64,000 nucleotides of DNA from Shewanella sediminis HAW-EB3 (GCF_000018025.1 NC_009831.1:2356001-2420000), one strand, 5' to 3'; shown: positions 17,615-26,984, counted from the stretch's first letter. The notes: generated by a model not told the origin, from the sequence alone. A program made the numbers and translations.

Positions 17615-19639
17615 TTAGCTTGTCTTACCTTTTAAGATTTTTAATCTCAACTTTCTGAATTGATTTGAAAACAGTTTGACTGTCTTTTTTCTTCTGTGTG
17701 AGGAGAGGGGTTGGTATTTAAGTGCCACATAATAGTGAGTGAAGCGTCTAAAATCGGTTGCGATACCGGGAAAGGCGTCCTCCACGATAGAGCAAAAATC
17801 TGTTGGCCCCTGTTGTTTATCTCTTATTACCCCCTTTTTCTCGAGTAAATGACACATATGAAGGTAGGTTGAAGCGACCCTGTCTTTATCTCTGTGAAAG
17901 TGGATCAGACCCGCGCTATAGGCAATAACAAGGCCGATAAAGGTGATACTCACCAGCATGAAAATGGCTATTTTTTGCTGTGTAACTTCTCCTAATAATT
18001 TTTGAAGGATCTGCTCCTGCTTGCTTGAGTCAAAGCCCAGAACCCAAACGCTCCAATAGTAATCAATACTTGCCAGCGTGAGCCTCAATTCATTGAGAAG
18101 CGGAAATTCTCTCAGTCTTAATGGGCTAAATGGGCTGTCTAACAGGTAGCTCTCTTGTGCTTGAAAATAGGCGTCAAAACCTTCGAGTACTCGCTCTGGC
18201 GCGATCATGGCGGTGGGGTCATATCTTACCCAGCCTCTATTCTCAATCCATACTTCAGTCCAGGCATGTGCCATGTATTGATAGATACTCAGGTAACCGG
18301 CACTTTGGTTAAATTCGCCGCCTTGATAACCGGTTACCAAACGCGCCGGAAGGCCCGAGGCCCTGGCCATAAAAGTGAATGCACTGGCGTAATGCACACA
18401 GAAACCGGCTTTATTCTCGAACAGGAAATCATCAATCTGTTGCGGCCCAACCCGGGGAGGCGTGAGTGTATAAAAGTAGGGTTGTTCGGTGAAGTATCTC
18501 ATCATGGCGCGGAGTCTGGTTGTCGGATCGGGCAAGTCTTTCTTAAAGGATTGTGCCAACTCGAAGGTACGGGGATTAATGTCATCCGGCAGCCGCAAAT
18601 TAAGCAGTCTGACTGTGGGATCTAGCGTCTTATCCATTGCATATTGAGGATAGGAGTCTACATGGTATTGAAACTTTTGATCGACAGTTCTTGCAGAATA
18701 TAGACGGTAATCGGGCAGGTTGATGATGCCGATATCACTACTGAATGCGGCATCCAATCCAAATAACCAATGTTGATTACTCGGTTCGGCGATCACTGAG
18801 TATTGTATTGGGGAGCCTTCTGGTTGTTGCCGTCTCGAGGTCGTAAATGGCGTATTATCTTCGATATCTTTAATACTCGAGTTTTGCGTCCACCGGCTGC
18901 CATCGTAGTCTTCCATCACCAGTGCTCGCCAGTAGAGTTGCTGATTGCTTGGTGGGGACATTGAAAATTCGGCCCTGAATGCCAATGCAGCCGACCGTGT
19001 TAGTTCAGTAATATCACCGAAGCTAACTTCATCTGATAAGCCGGTTTGAGTGGATTTCTGTTGTGGCACCATCCAAAGGGGAGGAAGTCTGGGCAGTACC
19101 AGGAAGAGTAGGGCAGCCAGAGGCAGGCTCTGCAGAAGAAGTTTAAAGCCAATACGGGCCGTCTCTTTTAATTTCACATCTTCTCTATAGAGGCTGACCA
19201 ACACGCAGGTGTTTATCCCGGTGACAAAGGTGAGATTAACGGCATAGAAAATGGATTGCTGGTCGATGAAGGTGATGGCGATAAGAAAATACCCTACCAG
19301 TACCACGGTTCTGACATCACGCCTGTTTCTCATCTCAATATACTTAAGGGCGTAGCCTAAGATAAGCAGGTTGATGAGTCCGTTCAGTAAACCTATCTCT
19401 GAGGTGACGAGTGCCAGTGTAATCGCGGATGCGATTGCCAGAGCCGTAACGAGATACCTGGGGGGCTTGGCGACTTTTCCTATGAAGATCCCAAAGCGCC
19501 AGACAAGACAGATCCCACATATTCCCAAGCTCCATGGGGTGAGTTTATCGTACAGGGGCGCAAGAACCGCGATATTAACGATAAGCAGCCACAGCAAGCT
19601 ATGGCGGGAGATGATCTCTTCCTGACTCGAATGTGTCAT
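17615..19639 (-). CDS. TgpA-like membrane transglutaminase (DUF3488 + transglutaminase-like)
   Basis: 674-aa inner-membrane protein. Six or so hydrophobic segments occupy residues 1-190 (DUF3488 part), and a further helix lies near 560-580. The large periplasmic part contains a transglutaminase-like core with Cys in GFCVHYASAFTFMARASGLP, His in YMAHAWTEVWIENRGW and Asp in VRYDPTA, which would form the Cys-His-Asp triad. A C-terminal cytoplasmic DUF4129-like tail follows. Its start overlaps the DUF58 stop by four bases, so it is the last gene of a moxR-DUF58-tgpA operon. The homologue TgpA is important for viability in Pseudomonas aeruginosa, but its substrate is unknown. Confidence 0.9.
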   Translation of the reverse strand: MTHSSQEEIISRHSLLWLLIVNIAVLAPLYDKLTPWSLGICGICLVWRFGIFIGKVAKPPRYLVTALAIASAITLALVTSEIGLLNGLINLLILGYALKYIEMRNRRDVRTVVLVGYFLIAITFIDQQSIFYAVNLTFVTGINTCVLVSLYREDVKLKETARIGFKLLLQSLPLAALLFLVLPRLPPLWMVPQQKSTQTGLSDEVSFGDITELTRSAALAFRAEFSMSPPSNQQLYWRALVMEDYDGSRWTQNSSIKDIEDNTPFTTSRRQQPEGSPIQYSVIAEPSNQHWLFGLDAAFSSDIGIINLPDYRLYSARTVDQKFQYHVDSYPQYAMDKTLDPTVRLLNLRLPDDINPRTFELAQSFKKDLPDPTTRLRAMMRYFTEQPYFYTLTPPRVGPQQIDDFLFENKAGFCVHYASAFTFMARASGLPARLVTGYQGGEFNQSAGYLSIYQYMAHAWTEVWIENRGWVRYDPTAMIAPERVLEGFDAYFQAQESYLLDSPFSPLRLREFPLLNELRLTLASIDYYWSVWVLGFDSSKQEQILQKLLGEVTQQKIAIFMLVSITFIGLVIAYSAGLIHFHRDKDRVASTYLHMCHLLEKKGVIRDKQQGPTDFCSIVEDAFPGIATDFRRFTHYYVALKYQPLSSHRRKKTVKLFSNQFRKLRLKILKGKTS

Positions 19640-20625
19640 GAGTCTCCCCCTACGAACTGGGGAAGCAGGGCAAGCTCCTGTAGACAGTGTATGCGGTGTA
19701 CATCTCCTTCTGCGGGGGGAATTTTTTTCCGGCTAATAACCAGGCCGAAAACTTGTCCTCGCCCGCTCATTTTGTCGATTGCCCAGGTCAGTTCGCTCAA
19801 TTGCTTTTCAAGATCGGGAGAGCTCAAATCTTCAATGATTAACCAGTGGGGCTCTCCCTGAGGCTGCTGAAACTCTTTACTCAGCATGCCTCGTCCCTGG
19901 GCGAGTTGTTTCCATGCAACCTGTCTCAAGGATTCTCCCGGGATATGTTGCTTAAGCCCTTTAAATTCATCGACTCCGGGAATATGCATGCCTCTGTCGC
20001 CAGTGATGTTCTGGTTATCGGCATCGATCGATTTAAGCTGTGAATGAGACACTAAGGGCTTGGCAAAAACAATGTGCGGATTATCAAGGTTTACATGTGA
20101 CCAGGCTCTGCATAGCCCGAGTGGATACCGGGATTCTATTTTTAGACGACCCGGGGAGACCCGGCCCCGGATAAGGTTATCGAATGGAACCAGTGTCACT
20201 GTAGGCTCTTCACCGATAGTTTTTATCACTTTAATCTGGTTGTCAGGATAGTTAACCAGCACTTCAAACTGGGGCTGAGAGGAGGTGAGTTTTACCGGAA
20301 ACACGAGTGTTTCTCCGGCATAGGCCTGGGGAGAGGCACAAGCGTTTAAGGTGAGCCCGGCAAGATTACGGTAGCTGTAGATGATACAGGTATTAAACAG
20401 ACTCAGTAGTAGTATGCTTAACCCTATGACTAAGTTATTTTGATAATTGGTGCCAAATACAAATAAAATTAACACCAGAAATATCCAGAACAAACCAAAG
20501 CCCGTCGGGAGTATAAAGATACTTTTATGGGCTAAGGTCACTCTTGCAGCCGGAGGCAGTCGTCTGTTGAGCCATTGAGCCCACCAGAGGGTAAACCTGC
20601 TTTCCTTAGTGCCGTTTCTCTTCAT
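19636..20625 (-). CDS. DUF58 domain protein
   Basis: 329-aa protein with two membrane helices near residues 35-75 followed by a cytoplasmic DUF58 domain. The family motif is visible as HIPGESLRQVAWKQLAQGRG at about residues 205-225. DUF58 proteins are partners of MoxR AAA+ ATPases and often carry a von Willebrand A-like fold; the biochemical role is unclear. The ATG at 20625 is 15 bp after the moxR stop, and the stop overlaps tgpA by four bases, indicating translational coupling. Confidence 0.88.
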   Translation of the reverse strand: MKRNGTKESRFTLWWAQWLNRRLPPAARVTLAHKSIFILPTGFGLFWIFLVLILFVFGTNYQNNLVIGLSILLLSLFNTCIIYSYRNLAGLTLNACASPQAYAGETLVFPVKLTSSQPQFEVLVNYPDNQIKVIKTIGEEPTVTLVPFDNLIRGRVSPGRLKIESRYPLGLCRAWSHVNLDNPHIVFAKPLVSHSQLKSIDADNQNITGDRGMHIPGVDEFKGLKQHIPGESLRQVAWKQLAQGRGMLSKEFQQPQGEPHWLIIEDLSSPDLEKQLSELTWAIDKMSGRGQVFGLVISRKKIPPAEGDVHRIHCLQELALLPQFVGGDS

Positions 20626-20640
20626 GACTCTAAGGTTGCA

Positions 20641-21552
20641 TCAAAGTATCGGGTTGACGTTGCTGAGGATTTTCTGGGATAGCGCTTCTCCTTGTTGTTG
20701 GCTGCTGCTGCGAATTCGATGTTCGGCAACCGCAGAGAATACTGCCTGTACATCTTCTGGCACCAGGTAGCTACGTTTGTGGATAAAAGCCCATGCTTTC
20801 GAGGCCTGCAGGAGTGCTTTACTGGCTCGGGGTGAGAGGCCATACCCCTCATTTTGTGTACGGGACGCTTCAATCAGCGCCAGGATATATCCCAGTAAGG
20901 CATCTGATGCACTGACCTTTTCCACCTCCTGTTGCAGTTGACTCAGCTCCAGCTGAGTGATGCACTGAGGGAGTGCATTCATCTGAGGGGATTGGTCATG
21001 GCCCTTAAGCATGGCCAATTCGGCGTCTGCGCTCGGATAACCTATAGATAGGCGCATCATGAAACGATCCAGCTGAGACTCCGGAAGAGGAAAGGTGCCC
21101 GATTGTTCACTGGGGTTCTGGGTCGCAATAACAAAGAAAGGACTGGGCAGAGGGTGCGTGATCCCATCGACGGTGATCTGATGTTCTGCCATGGCTTCTA
21201 GCAGGGCGCTTTGGGTCTTGGGGCTGGCTCGGTTTATCTCATCGGCCAGTATCATCTGCTTGAAGAGAGGCCCCGGGTGAAACACAAACTGGGATTGTTC
21301 TTTATCAAATATCGACACACCTAAGATGTCGGCTGGAAGCATGTCGCTGGTGAATTGAACGCGCTGATAGCTGAGCCCCAAACTCTGTGCAATGCCATGA
21401 GATAGGCTGGTTTTCCCCATACCAGGCAGATCTTCTATGAGAAGGTGACCCCTGGCCAAGATACATGTGAGTGCCAATTTTATCTGTTCAGGTTTCCCTA
21501 AAAGTACACGGCCTAGCTGGGTTATGAGCTCTGTGATAGGTGGCTGTGTCAT
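20641..21552 (-). CDS. MoxR-type AAA+ ATPase
   Basis: 303-aa ATPase of the MoxR family, thought to act as a chaperone-like remodelling factor for its DUF58/transglutaminase neighbours. Walker A is EDLPGMGKTSLS (about residues 40-51), Walker B is MILADEINRA, sensor 1 is FFVIATQNPSE, and the arginine-finger region LPESQLDRFMMRL follows. The C-terminal lid contains GLSPRASKALLQASKAWAF. It begins the three-gene operon on the minus strand. Confidence 0.92.
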   Translation of the reverse strand: MTQPPITELITQLGRVLLGKPEQIKLALTCILARGHLLIEDLPGMGKTSLSHGIAQSLGLSYQRVQFTSDMLPADILGVSIFDKEQSQFVFHPGPLFKQMILADEINRASPKTQSALLEAMAEHQITVDGITHPLPSPFFVIATQNPSEQSGTFPLPESQLDRFMMRLSIGYPSADAELAMLKGHDQSPQMNALPQCITQLELSQLQQEVEKVSASDALLGYILALIEASRTQNEGYGLSPRASKALLQASKAWAFIHKRSYLVPEDVQAVFSAVAEHRIRSSSQQQGEALSQKILSNVNPIL

Positions 21553-21698
21553 CGAAGTCCCTTTGCTGTTTGCGTGTAAATATTACTATGCGATAAAACG
21601 GCACATTGATCCAGTTTACGCTATAAGCAGATCAAGGTTAATTTTTGAGTCAGTGGGGAAACATCGGGTTGAACTTCCTTAGGCATCTCTGATTTAAA

Positions 21699-22394
21699 TT
21701 AAATCAACTTAACAGAGCTGTTGGCATATTGAAATTGAGGTTTAAACAGAAAGCCTTGCACCAGATCGACGCCGAGTTCTTGAGCCAGTGTGAGTTGTTC
21801 CTTTGTTTCGACGCCCTCTAAGACTGTCTTTTTATTGCTGTCCTTTGCAAATTTGATCAATGCTTTCATTAAATGTTGCTGCTCAACACTTCTGGATTGA
21901 TTCAGCCATTCGATGTCGAATTTTAATACGTTAACCTGGCTCAATAACGCTAAAGATAGCATGGAGTGGGGCGCGCCTATGTCATCGAGTGCAACGGCTA
22001 TCTGTTTGGCTTTAAGTTGAGAAACGAGTCGGGTCGATAGGTTCGCATCGTTGATGCAGGTGTTTTCGATGATCTCAACGGTGAGATCGGCACGTGTCGA
22101 CAATAACTCCAGCATATGGTCGCCGTTGTTCTCTATTGCATGGGGATCTAAATTAATGAACAGCGGTAATGAAGGGTCTGAGTGCTCGAGTTGGAATTGT
22201 TTCGCTTTCATCTCTATGTTTGAAAGTAGACTCGTTTGGCTATGAAGCTGCTCAAAAATGATGTTTGGTGGCGTTGACACTCCATGTCGATCGCGAAACC
22301 GTGACAGTGCCTCAAATCCATAGATCTGAAGATCAGATGTCGCTATCAAGGGTTGGTATTCTGCGCTTAAGTAAAGCGTGTCTAGTGCAATCAT
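21699..22394 (-). CDS. Stand-alone EAL domain protein (candidate c-di-GMP phosphodiesterase)
   Basis: 231-aa cytoplasmic protein consisting of little more than an EAL domain. The residues expected for an active phosphodiesterase are present: Glu28 in FEALSRFRD, Asn in FINLDP, Glu in VEIIEN, the DD pair in VALDDIGA, Lys in LKFDIEW, Glu in LEGVET and Gln in VQGFLFKP. The loop-6 region is DDIGAPHS rather than the usual DDFGTG, so activity is likely but not certain. There is no sensor domain or signal peptide. It lies next to the duplicated slt end (see 22646) and may have been the original downstream neighbour of slt. Confidence 0.85.
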   Translation of the reverse strand: MIALDTLYLSAEYQPLIATSDLQIYGFEALSRFRDRHGVSTPPNIIFEQLHSQTSLLSNIEMKAKQFQLEHSDPSLPLFINLDPHAIENNGDHMLELLSTRADLTVEIIENTCINDANLSTRLVSQLKAKQIAVALDDIGAPHSMLSLALLSQVNVLKFDIEWLNQSRSVEQQHLMKALIKFAKDSNKKTVLEGVETKEQLTLAQELGVDLVQGFLFKPQFQYANSSVKLI

Positions 22395-22418
22395 AGGCGT
22401 ATCAGCAGGAACCGACGT

Positions 22419-22477
22419 TAACTTAATGTAAATAGTAATTATTCACATTATGGCCCGCGAGTCTAAAATCTTTACAT
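22419..22477. repeat. 59-bp repeat, copy A (also at 36150)
   Basis: This 59-bp block recurs at 36150-36208 in the same orientation with six mismatches by eye. In this copy the block is closed by a perfect inverted repeat, TAATGTAAA (22424-22432) and TTTACATTA (22471-22479). It lies 168 nt beyond the slt remnant; the other copy lies 99 nt beyond the intact slt. Confidence 0.85.
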
Positions 22478-22645
22478 TACCGGGGGCTGACAGGGGGATT
22501 TTTCGACAAACGCATCAAAAAAACCTTAAAGATTCAGTTCAACGTTGCTTGGTCCCAAGGCCCTTTTGACAGAGCCTTCTGAATACAGTCTTCTCCTATA
22601 CTCGCTCTGGTCGTTAGAACTAATATTTAGAACTAGCATTTATAA

Positions 22646-22723
22646 TTAGTATTTGAAATTTAACTCCTGAGCCGAGAACAGTTCCGGTGATTCACCTTGT
22701 TTTATTTGATAGATCACAAAATA
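22646..22723 (-). pseudogene. Remnant of slt 3' end (26 codons)
   Basis: The minus strand encodes YFVIYQIKQGESPELFSAQE and then LNFKY and a stop codon. This matches the C-terminus of the intact Slt encoded at 36308, with about 10 mismatches in 78 bases. Homology stops abruptly upstream of the tyrosine codon. It is a duplicated fragment, not a gene, and marks the left border of the accessory segment. Confidence 0.9.
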
Positions 22724-23031
22724 CCACGAATGTTGCTTCCTCATTATTTTGTCTTACTGTTTATTTGATATATTTTGTGGGGATTTATCAGGTTCCTACC
22801 CCATTTATTGCTGTTCTAGGAGGTTAGCCGGGTGACCTTCATCTAACTTTTAGCTGTAATTCTCAGTTTCCTAGTAGAAACTACAGTGTTCATAAAGGAT
22901 GATGATACTGAATAATATGCTCTCATTATTTCCCAGTCCGTAACCCCGTTTTATGTTGCCCTTCTTGTGGTTACTATTCACAATTAAGCTGCGATAATGG
23001 TCTGACTGGTAGCATTTAGGGATTAGTTTTT
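22724..23031. other. Non-coding stretch at the left edge of the accessory segment
   Basis: About 310 bp with no ORF or RNA gene recognised. It should contain the promoter of the LuxR gene. I see no clear lux box or FNR site. Confidence 0.5.
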
Positions 23032-23772
23032 ATGTCAGCTATTGATGATTTTCGCAGCAAATTAGCTGTAGTGGAACACTTTGATTTTGTTTATGTTGTA
23101 TTGCCAAAACAGGGCATAAGAAAAAAACTATCTGGTTCGAGAGTATCCGATAACAAAATGGCCACGAATACCCGTAAATCTCCTTTATTTTGCACTTCAG
23201 ATAAGTCAAAAAAAATGTTCCTGACACTCAAATACATGGCCTCTCTCTGGCCAGAAGTCATTCCTGATTTTCAGATTAATGGAAATGCCTGGCCCAAGGG
23301 ATTCTATACAGGTAGCAATCTCCAAGGTGATACTGCGTTTCATCAAAAGCTGAAAACTCTCAAATCAGCGAACGACTCAATGAAGATAGTCGTACAGTAC
23401 TACTGTATTTCTCCTGACGATAATTTTATTGGGTTATTTTTTGTAATGCACCAGGGTTCTGAGCTGACAGAGTCGTTAAGAGAAAGTATAAATCAGCCTT
23501 GGGTCGCTGCTCTGTTGGAACTTACCCATTTCTATATGACGCGAAAGTATCCGAGTCTCACAAACCCTAACCTTTACAATGGAAGCATCAGGGAGAAAAC
23601 ATTAAAAATATTGGAGCATACTGCGGCGGGTATGAATTACCGTGACATCGGTGAAGCGCTTCATCTGACAGAGCGAGGGGTTCACTATCACATCGATCGG
23701 GCAAAGTTATTATTGAATGCTACAAATAAGGCTGACTTGGTCAGAATCGCGAAAGAGTGCTGCCTGATCTAG
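23032..23772 (+). CDS. LuxR-family transcriptional regulator (orphan)
   Basis: 246-aa regulator. The C-terminal 60 residues form a LuxR/GerE helix-turn-helix (EHTAAGMNYRDIGEALHLTE, then RGVHYHIDRAKLLLNATNKADL). The N-terminal 170 residues resemble an autoinducer-binding fold in size, but the diagnostic acyl-homoserine-lactone residues are not clear. No luxI-type synthase is in the window, so it would be a LuxR solo. It lies 148 bp upstream of the tetrahaem lipoprotein gene on the same strand and may control it. A weak AGGGA precedes the ATG at ten bases. Confidence 0.82.
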   Translation: MSAIDDFRSKLAVVEHFDFVYVVLPKQGIRKKLSGSRVSDNKMATNTRKSPLFCTSDKSKKMFLTLKYMASLWPEVIPDFQINGNAWPKGFYTGSNLQGDTAFHQKLKTLKSANDSMKIVVQYYCISPDDNFIGLFFVMHQGSELTESLRESINQPWVAALLELTHFYMTRKYPSLTNPNLYNGSIREKTLKILEHTAAGMNYRDIGEALHLTERGVHYHIDRAKLLLNATNKADLVRIAKECCLI

Positions 23773-23920
23773 TTGCACGACAGGAGATGTTAACCTGCTC
23801 ACACATTCTCTAAGGTTTTCCTTTTTCCCAGTAATACTCACGGTATTTTGTTTTGTTTTTTAACCAGAAAATAGGGAGGTCTATTAATAACGATATGCCA
23901 GACACTGGCAAGGATATGTG

Positions 23921-25882
23921 ATGAGAAATAAAAAACTAACCGCATTAATACTCCCTCTAATATGGGGGATAACAGCGTGTGGTTCTGATGATAATGACAA
24001 CGATGCTGTTCAACTCCCCCCCCCAGATGAGCAAGTAGAGCGCAACGTAGCTTGGGATTATATTGAGACGCCCTACAATCCATTCGATAGCAACGAGTTG
24101 AGCGGACGGGTCTTTGTTGAGCTGGATGGAATTGATGATCGGGTTACTAAGTGGATTGCTAAGAACAGCGCTAATCTGGCATTCGATCTCAATGCCGACG
24201 GTGCAATCAACCAATATGACGTGCCGGAAGATGTTTTTCTCACACGAAAGAATGGCGGGCCGATGCTGCCTAAGCTTGAGATCGATACCGAAGATATGAA
24301 GCAGGTGCTCTCAAGCAACCCTGATGGGTTAGGGGCCGGAACCTCGCGGCCAGACGTTTTTGTGGAAGGAAACTACTCTGTATTCGATCTGTTGCGCTAT
24401 CTGGTTGTGACTCGACCTGATATGCAGTTTGACAGCATAACCCCCTACCAGGAATCAGCATTAGATACCTATGAGTACCTTTTTTCCTGGGATGAGAATG
24501 GTGATGGTGACTTCAGCAATGATGGCGAGTACAGCGCGAGCCAGAACTGGTCTTTCACCATCCTGAACAGTAATGGTGATCTGGGATATATCAGCCCCGG
24601 TATGTTTACCTACAAACGCATGGACCATTCCTGGTTGCGTCCGAAGCAGGTGGTCCGTTTCCAGAACCACTCGGATACCATGACCAGCCGCACCCGTTGG
24701 ATATGGGAGCAACAGCAGCAACGGCTGGCCGCCAATGATGGCAAATTTATCATTCCACAAATCCAGTATCTGGATGTCAGTCAACGCCCACCGGCCATGA
24801 ACATCCTGGCTACAAACCTTGAGGTTAAGCCGTTCAATGTACGCAAGGATGTGTTTGTTGAGGGCCAAATAACCTCCATGGATGTATGGCTGACGCTGGC
24901 GCATGAGCACGACATGGACTTTCGCTTCAGCTTCTGGGGAACGCTATCGGCAGGCGCGATGGTCAATGGCTTTGCACTTTCCCACGATCCCATTGCCGGT
25001 ACCTATGGTGGATGGACCGCGAGCACCCCAAGACAGGGCGAGTTTGCTTCAGCAAATGATTTTGACCAGGTACAGCCACTGTGTGATTTTGGCTTGGATG
25101 GCACGCCGGATGGCGAGGGACGCCTGACGCAGGAGCAGTGTACGGATGAGTGGTTAACCCGACTTCCTATTCAAGGAAACAACGTTGCGGAAGTCGCAGG
25201 CAATAATCTTCACGCCTACCCACCGGAGTACATGTTATTGCTCGGCCCAGCGGTTCTGGCCCCGCTAAATGGCGTGGTTGAAGTCGATCTGATCAATTTT
25301 CCTGATGCACGCACCGAAGTGTATGTGACTGATGACATGTTGGAAATGGCTGATGTACCGGATGCCTATGACATGCAGGGCAAGGAAACGGCGGTATTAA
25401 CGGCTAAATATGCCGCTACCGAGCCAGTGGGTAAGGCGCGAATTCTGGATGAAAACCACTTCGGCTGGAAGATCTCCGATTGTACTCTTTGTCACAACGA
25501 AGAGAAGCAACCCTTAGGTCATGGAGGACAGTCCTGGCCGACCAATGCTGTCGAAGGCTTTGATTACCAGCAACCCTACTATTGTGCCACCTGCCATGGT
25601 GCCAACGGCGCACCTAAAGGGCACAATCGCGGTGCGCGCTGCTTCTGGTGTCATAGCAATCGAGGCGAGTATGTGCCGCAAAACCATGGTGATGCCAGCG
25701 TCAGCCGGCTGCTAAGCGGTGATGAGGTGATTTACTCAAAGCGGACTTATCTGGCTGTGTCAACAGACCGGGAGCAAAAGCCGATTCCTTTCGAGGAAAT
25801 AGAGAGTAACCATAACAGCGACTACAACATGAGTAAAACCTACCCGGCACCCTATGCCTGTATGACTTGCCATGGAAAGTAG
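23921..25882 (+). CDS. Outer-membrane tetrahaem c-type cytochrome lipoprotein, unrecognised subtype
   Basis: 653 aa. The signal peptide ends in a lipobox (WGITAC, Cys20), so the mature protein is a lipoprotein. Four CxxCH haem sites cluster at the C-terminus: Cys521-His525, Cys555-His559, Cys574-His578 and Cys647-His651. The preceding 500 residues have no haem motif but contain Ca-binding-like loops (DLNADGAINQYD, DENGDGDFSNDGEY). This is unlike the decahaem MtrC/OmcA layout. The ATG at 23921, six bases after AAGGA, is preferred over GTG at 23918. A run of nine C residues (24016-24024) lies at about codon 34. Base composition looks richer in G+C than that of its neighbours. A role in extracellular or periplasmic electron transfer is inferred; the acceptor is unknown. 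Confidence 0.85.
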   Translation: MRNKKLTALILPLIWGITACGSDDNDNDAVQLPPPDEQVERNVAWDYIETPYNPFDSNELSGRVFVELDGIDDRVTKWIAKNSANLAFDLNADGAINQYDVPEDVFLTRKNGGPMLPKLEIDTEDMKQVLSSNPDGLGAGTSRPDVFVEGNYSVFDLLRYLVVTRPDMQFDSITPYQESALDTYEYLFSWDENGDGDFSNDGEYSASQNWSFTILNSNGDLGYISPGMFTYKRMDHSWLRPKQVVRFQNHSDTMTSRTRWIWEQQQQRLAANDGKFIIPQIQYLDVSQRPPAMNILATNLEVKPFNVRKDVFVEGQITSMDVWLTLAHEHDMDFRFSFWGTLSAGAMVNGFALSHDPIAGTYGGWTASTPRQGEFASANDFDQVQPLCDFGLDGTPDGEGRLTQEQCTDEWLTRLPIQGNNVAEVAGNNLHAYPPEYMLLLGPAVLAPLNGVVEVDLINFPDARTEVYVTDDMLEMADVPDAYDMQGKETAVLTAKYAATEPVGKARILDENHFGWKISDCTLCHNEEKQPLGHGGQSWPTNAVEGFDYQQPYYCATCHGANGAPKGHNRGARCFWCHSNRGEYVPQNHGDASVSRLLSGDEVIYSKRTYLAVSTDREQKPIPFEEIESNHNSDYNMSKTYPAPYACMTCHGK

Positions 25883-25913
25883 CCTTTGTAGGTAAAAACT
25901 ACTGAATACGGGA

Positions 25914-25944
25914 AAAGGTCTTAGTTTATTAAGGCCTTTTTTTA
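25914..25944 (+). terminator. Terminator of the tetrahaem gene
   Basis: AAAGGTCTTA / TTAAGGCCTTT stem with one G-T pair and a short loop, followed by TTTTT. Confidence 0.75.
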
Positions 25945-26139
25945 GTTTTATTGCTTTAGTCGCTCATGGCCTGGTTCTTTGTGAAAAGCAGTATTGGAGA
26001 TAGTCCATTATTATTGCAATGATGCCACACTTATATTACATGGCAGTTGATGTCAGGCGAAGTAAGCATGGAGATACTAGCTAAGCCGTGTGGTACTAGT
26101 CTGTAACTGATTGAACAGCATTATGTAAACCTCCCTATT

Positions 26140-26952
26140 TTAGTTCCACTTAAAAATAGAGTTTCCTCCCTGTTTCTTGCTCGCCAGATATACCCACGAA
26201 GTGATATCTCCAAGTGAATCATGTGGCCGCTCTTCGTTATATTCATTCATCCAGTTATCAGTAATTTCACGTACTTCCCTGAGACTTTTAAACAAATACA
26301 TATCCAAAATTTCTGTTCGATATGTGCGGTTAAATCGCTCGATATACGAATTTTGTGTCGGCTTCCCTGGTTTTATGTGTTCCAGTTGAACTCGGTTATG
26401 CTCTGCCCAATCTGCTAAAGCCAGTGAGATAAACTCTGGACCATTATCCATCCGCAGCTTTTGTGGCATACCACGCCAGGCAATAATCCGCTCCAGCACT
26501 CTGATAACGCGTTGGGCCGGGAGGCTTAAATCGACTTCGATAGCCAATATTTCCCGGTTAAAATCATCAATGACATTAAACGTTCGGAAGCGATGCCCGC
26601 AGTGTAAACTGTCACACATAAAGTCCATCGACCAACATTGATTCATTGCCTCAGGAACCGCTAACGGTGCGGGATTGCGATTCGGCAGGCGTTTCTTGCC
26701 CTTGCGACGGAAGTTCAATTTAAGCTCGCAATACACACGGTAAACACGTTTATGGTTCCATGACTTTCCCTTGCGTCTAAGGACTTTAAACAGCTTGCCA
26801 AACCCGTATGCCGGGTATTTTTCGGCATGCTCCTGAAGTGCGGCAATAACGGGGTCATCCCGGCACTTATCAGGCTGATAACGGTATACCGATGGACTGA
26901 TGCCAACAACGCGGCAGGCAAGTCGGATACTGGTTTGATGTACATTGAGCAC
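26140..26952 (-). CDS. IS3-family transposase OrfB (DDE integrase domain)
   Basis: 270 aa with the rve integrase core: first Asp in QCWSMDFMCDSL, second in KLRMDNGPEF, and Glu in QNSYIERFNRTYR, all intact. The annotated start is GTG at 26952, but the functional product is probably the OrfAB fusion. A -1 slip on A-AAA-AAG at the end of orfA joins orfA to the frame that reads ALKPAVRRELVDYVLNVHQT, continuous with this ORF. The C-terminal part (YNEERPHDSLG) is typical of the family. The gene appears intact. Confidence 0.93.
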   Translation of the reverse strand: MLNVHQTSIRLACRVVGISPSVYRYQPDKCRDDPVIAALQEHAEKYPAYGFGKLFKVLRRKGKSWNHKRVYRVYCELKLNFRRKGKKRLPNRNPAPLAVPEAMNQCWSMDFMCDSLHCGHRFRTFNVIDDFNREILAIEVDLSLPAQRVIRVLERIIAWRGMPQKLRMDNGPEFISLALADWAEHNRVQLEHIKPGKPTQNSYIERFNRTYRTEILDMYLFKSLREVREITDNWMNEYNEERPHDSLGDITSWVYLASKKQGGNSIFKWN

Positions 26953-26984
26953 ATAATCAACCAGTTCACGCCTGACCGCTGGCT

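Noticed and set aside
22646..22723. Independent small gene
   Set aside because: The reading frame is only the tail of Slt without a start; it is a duplicated gene fragment.
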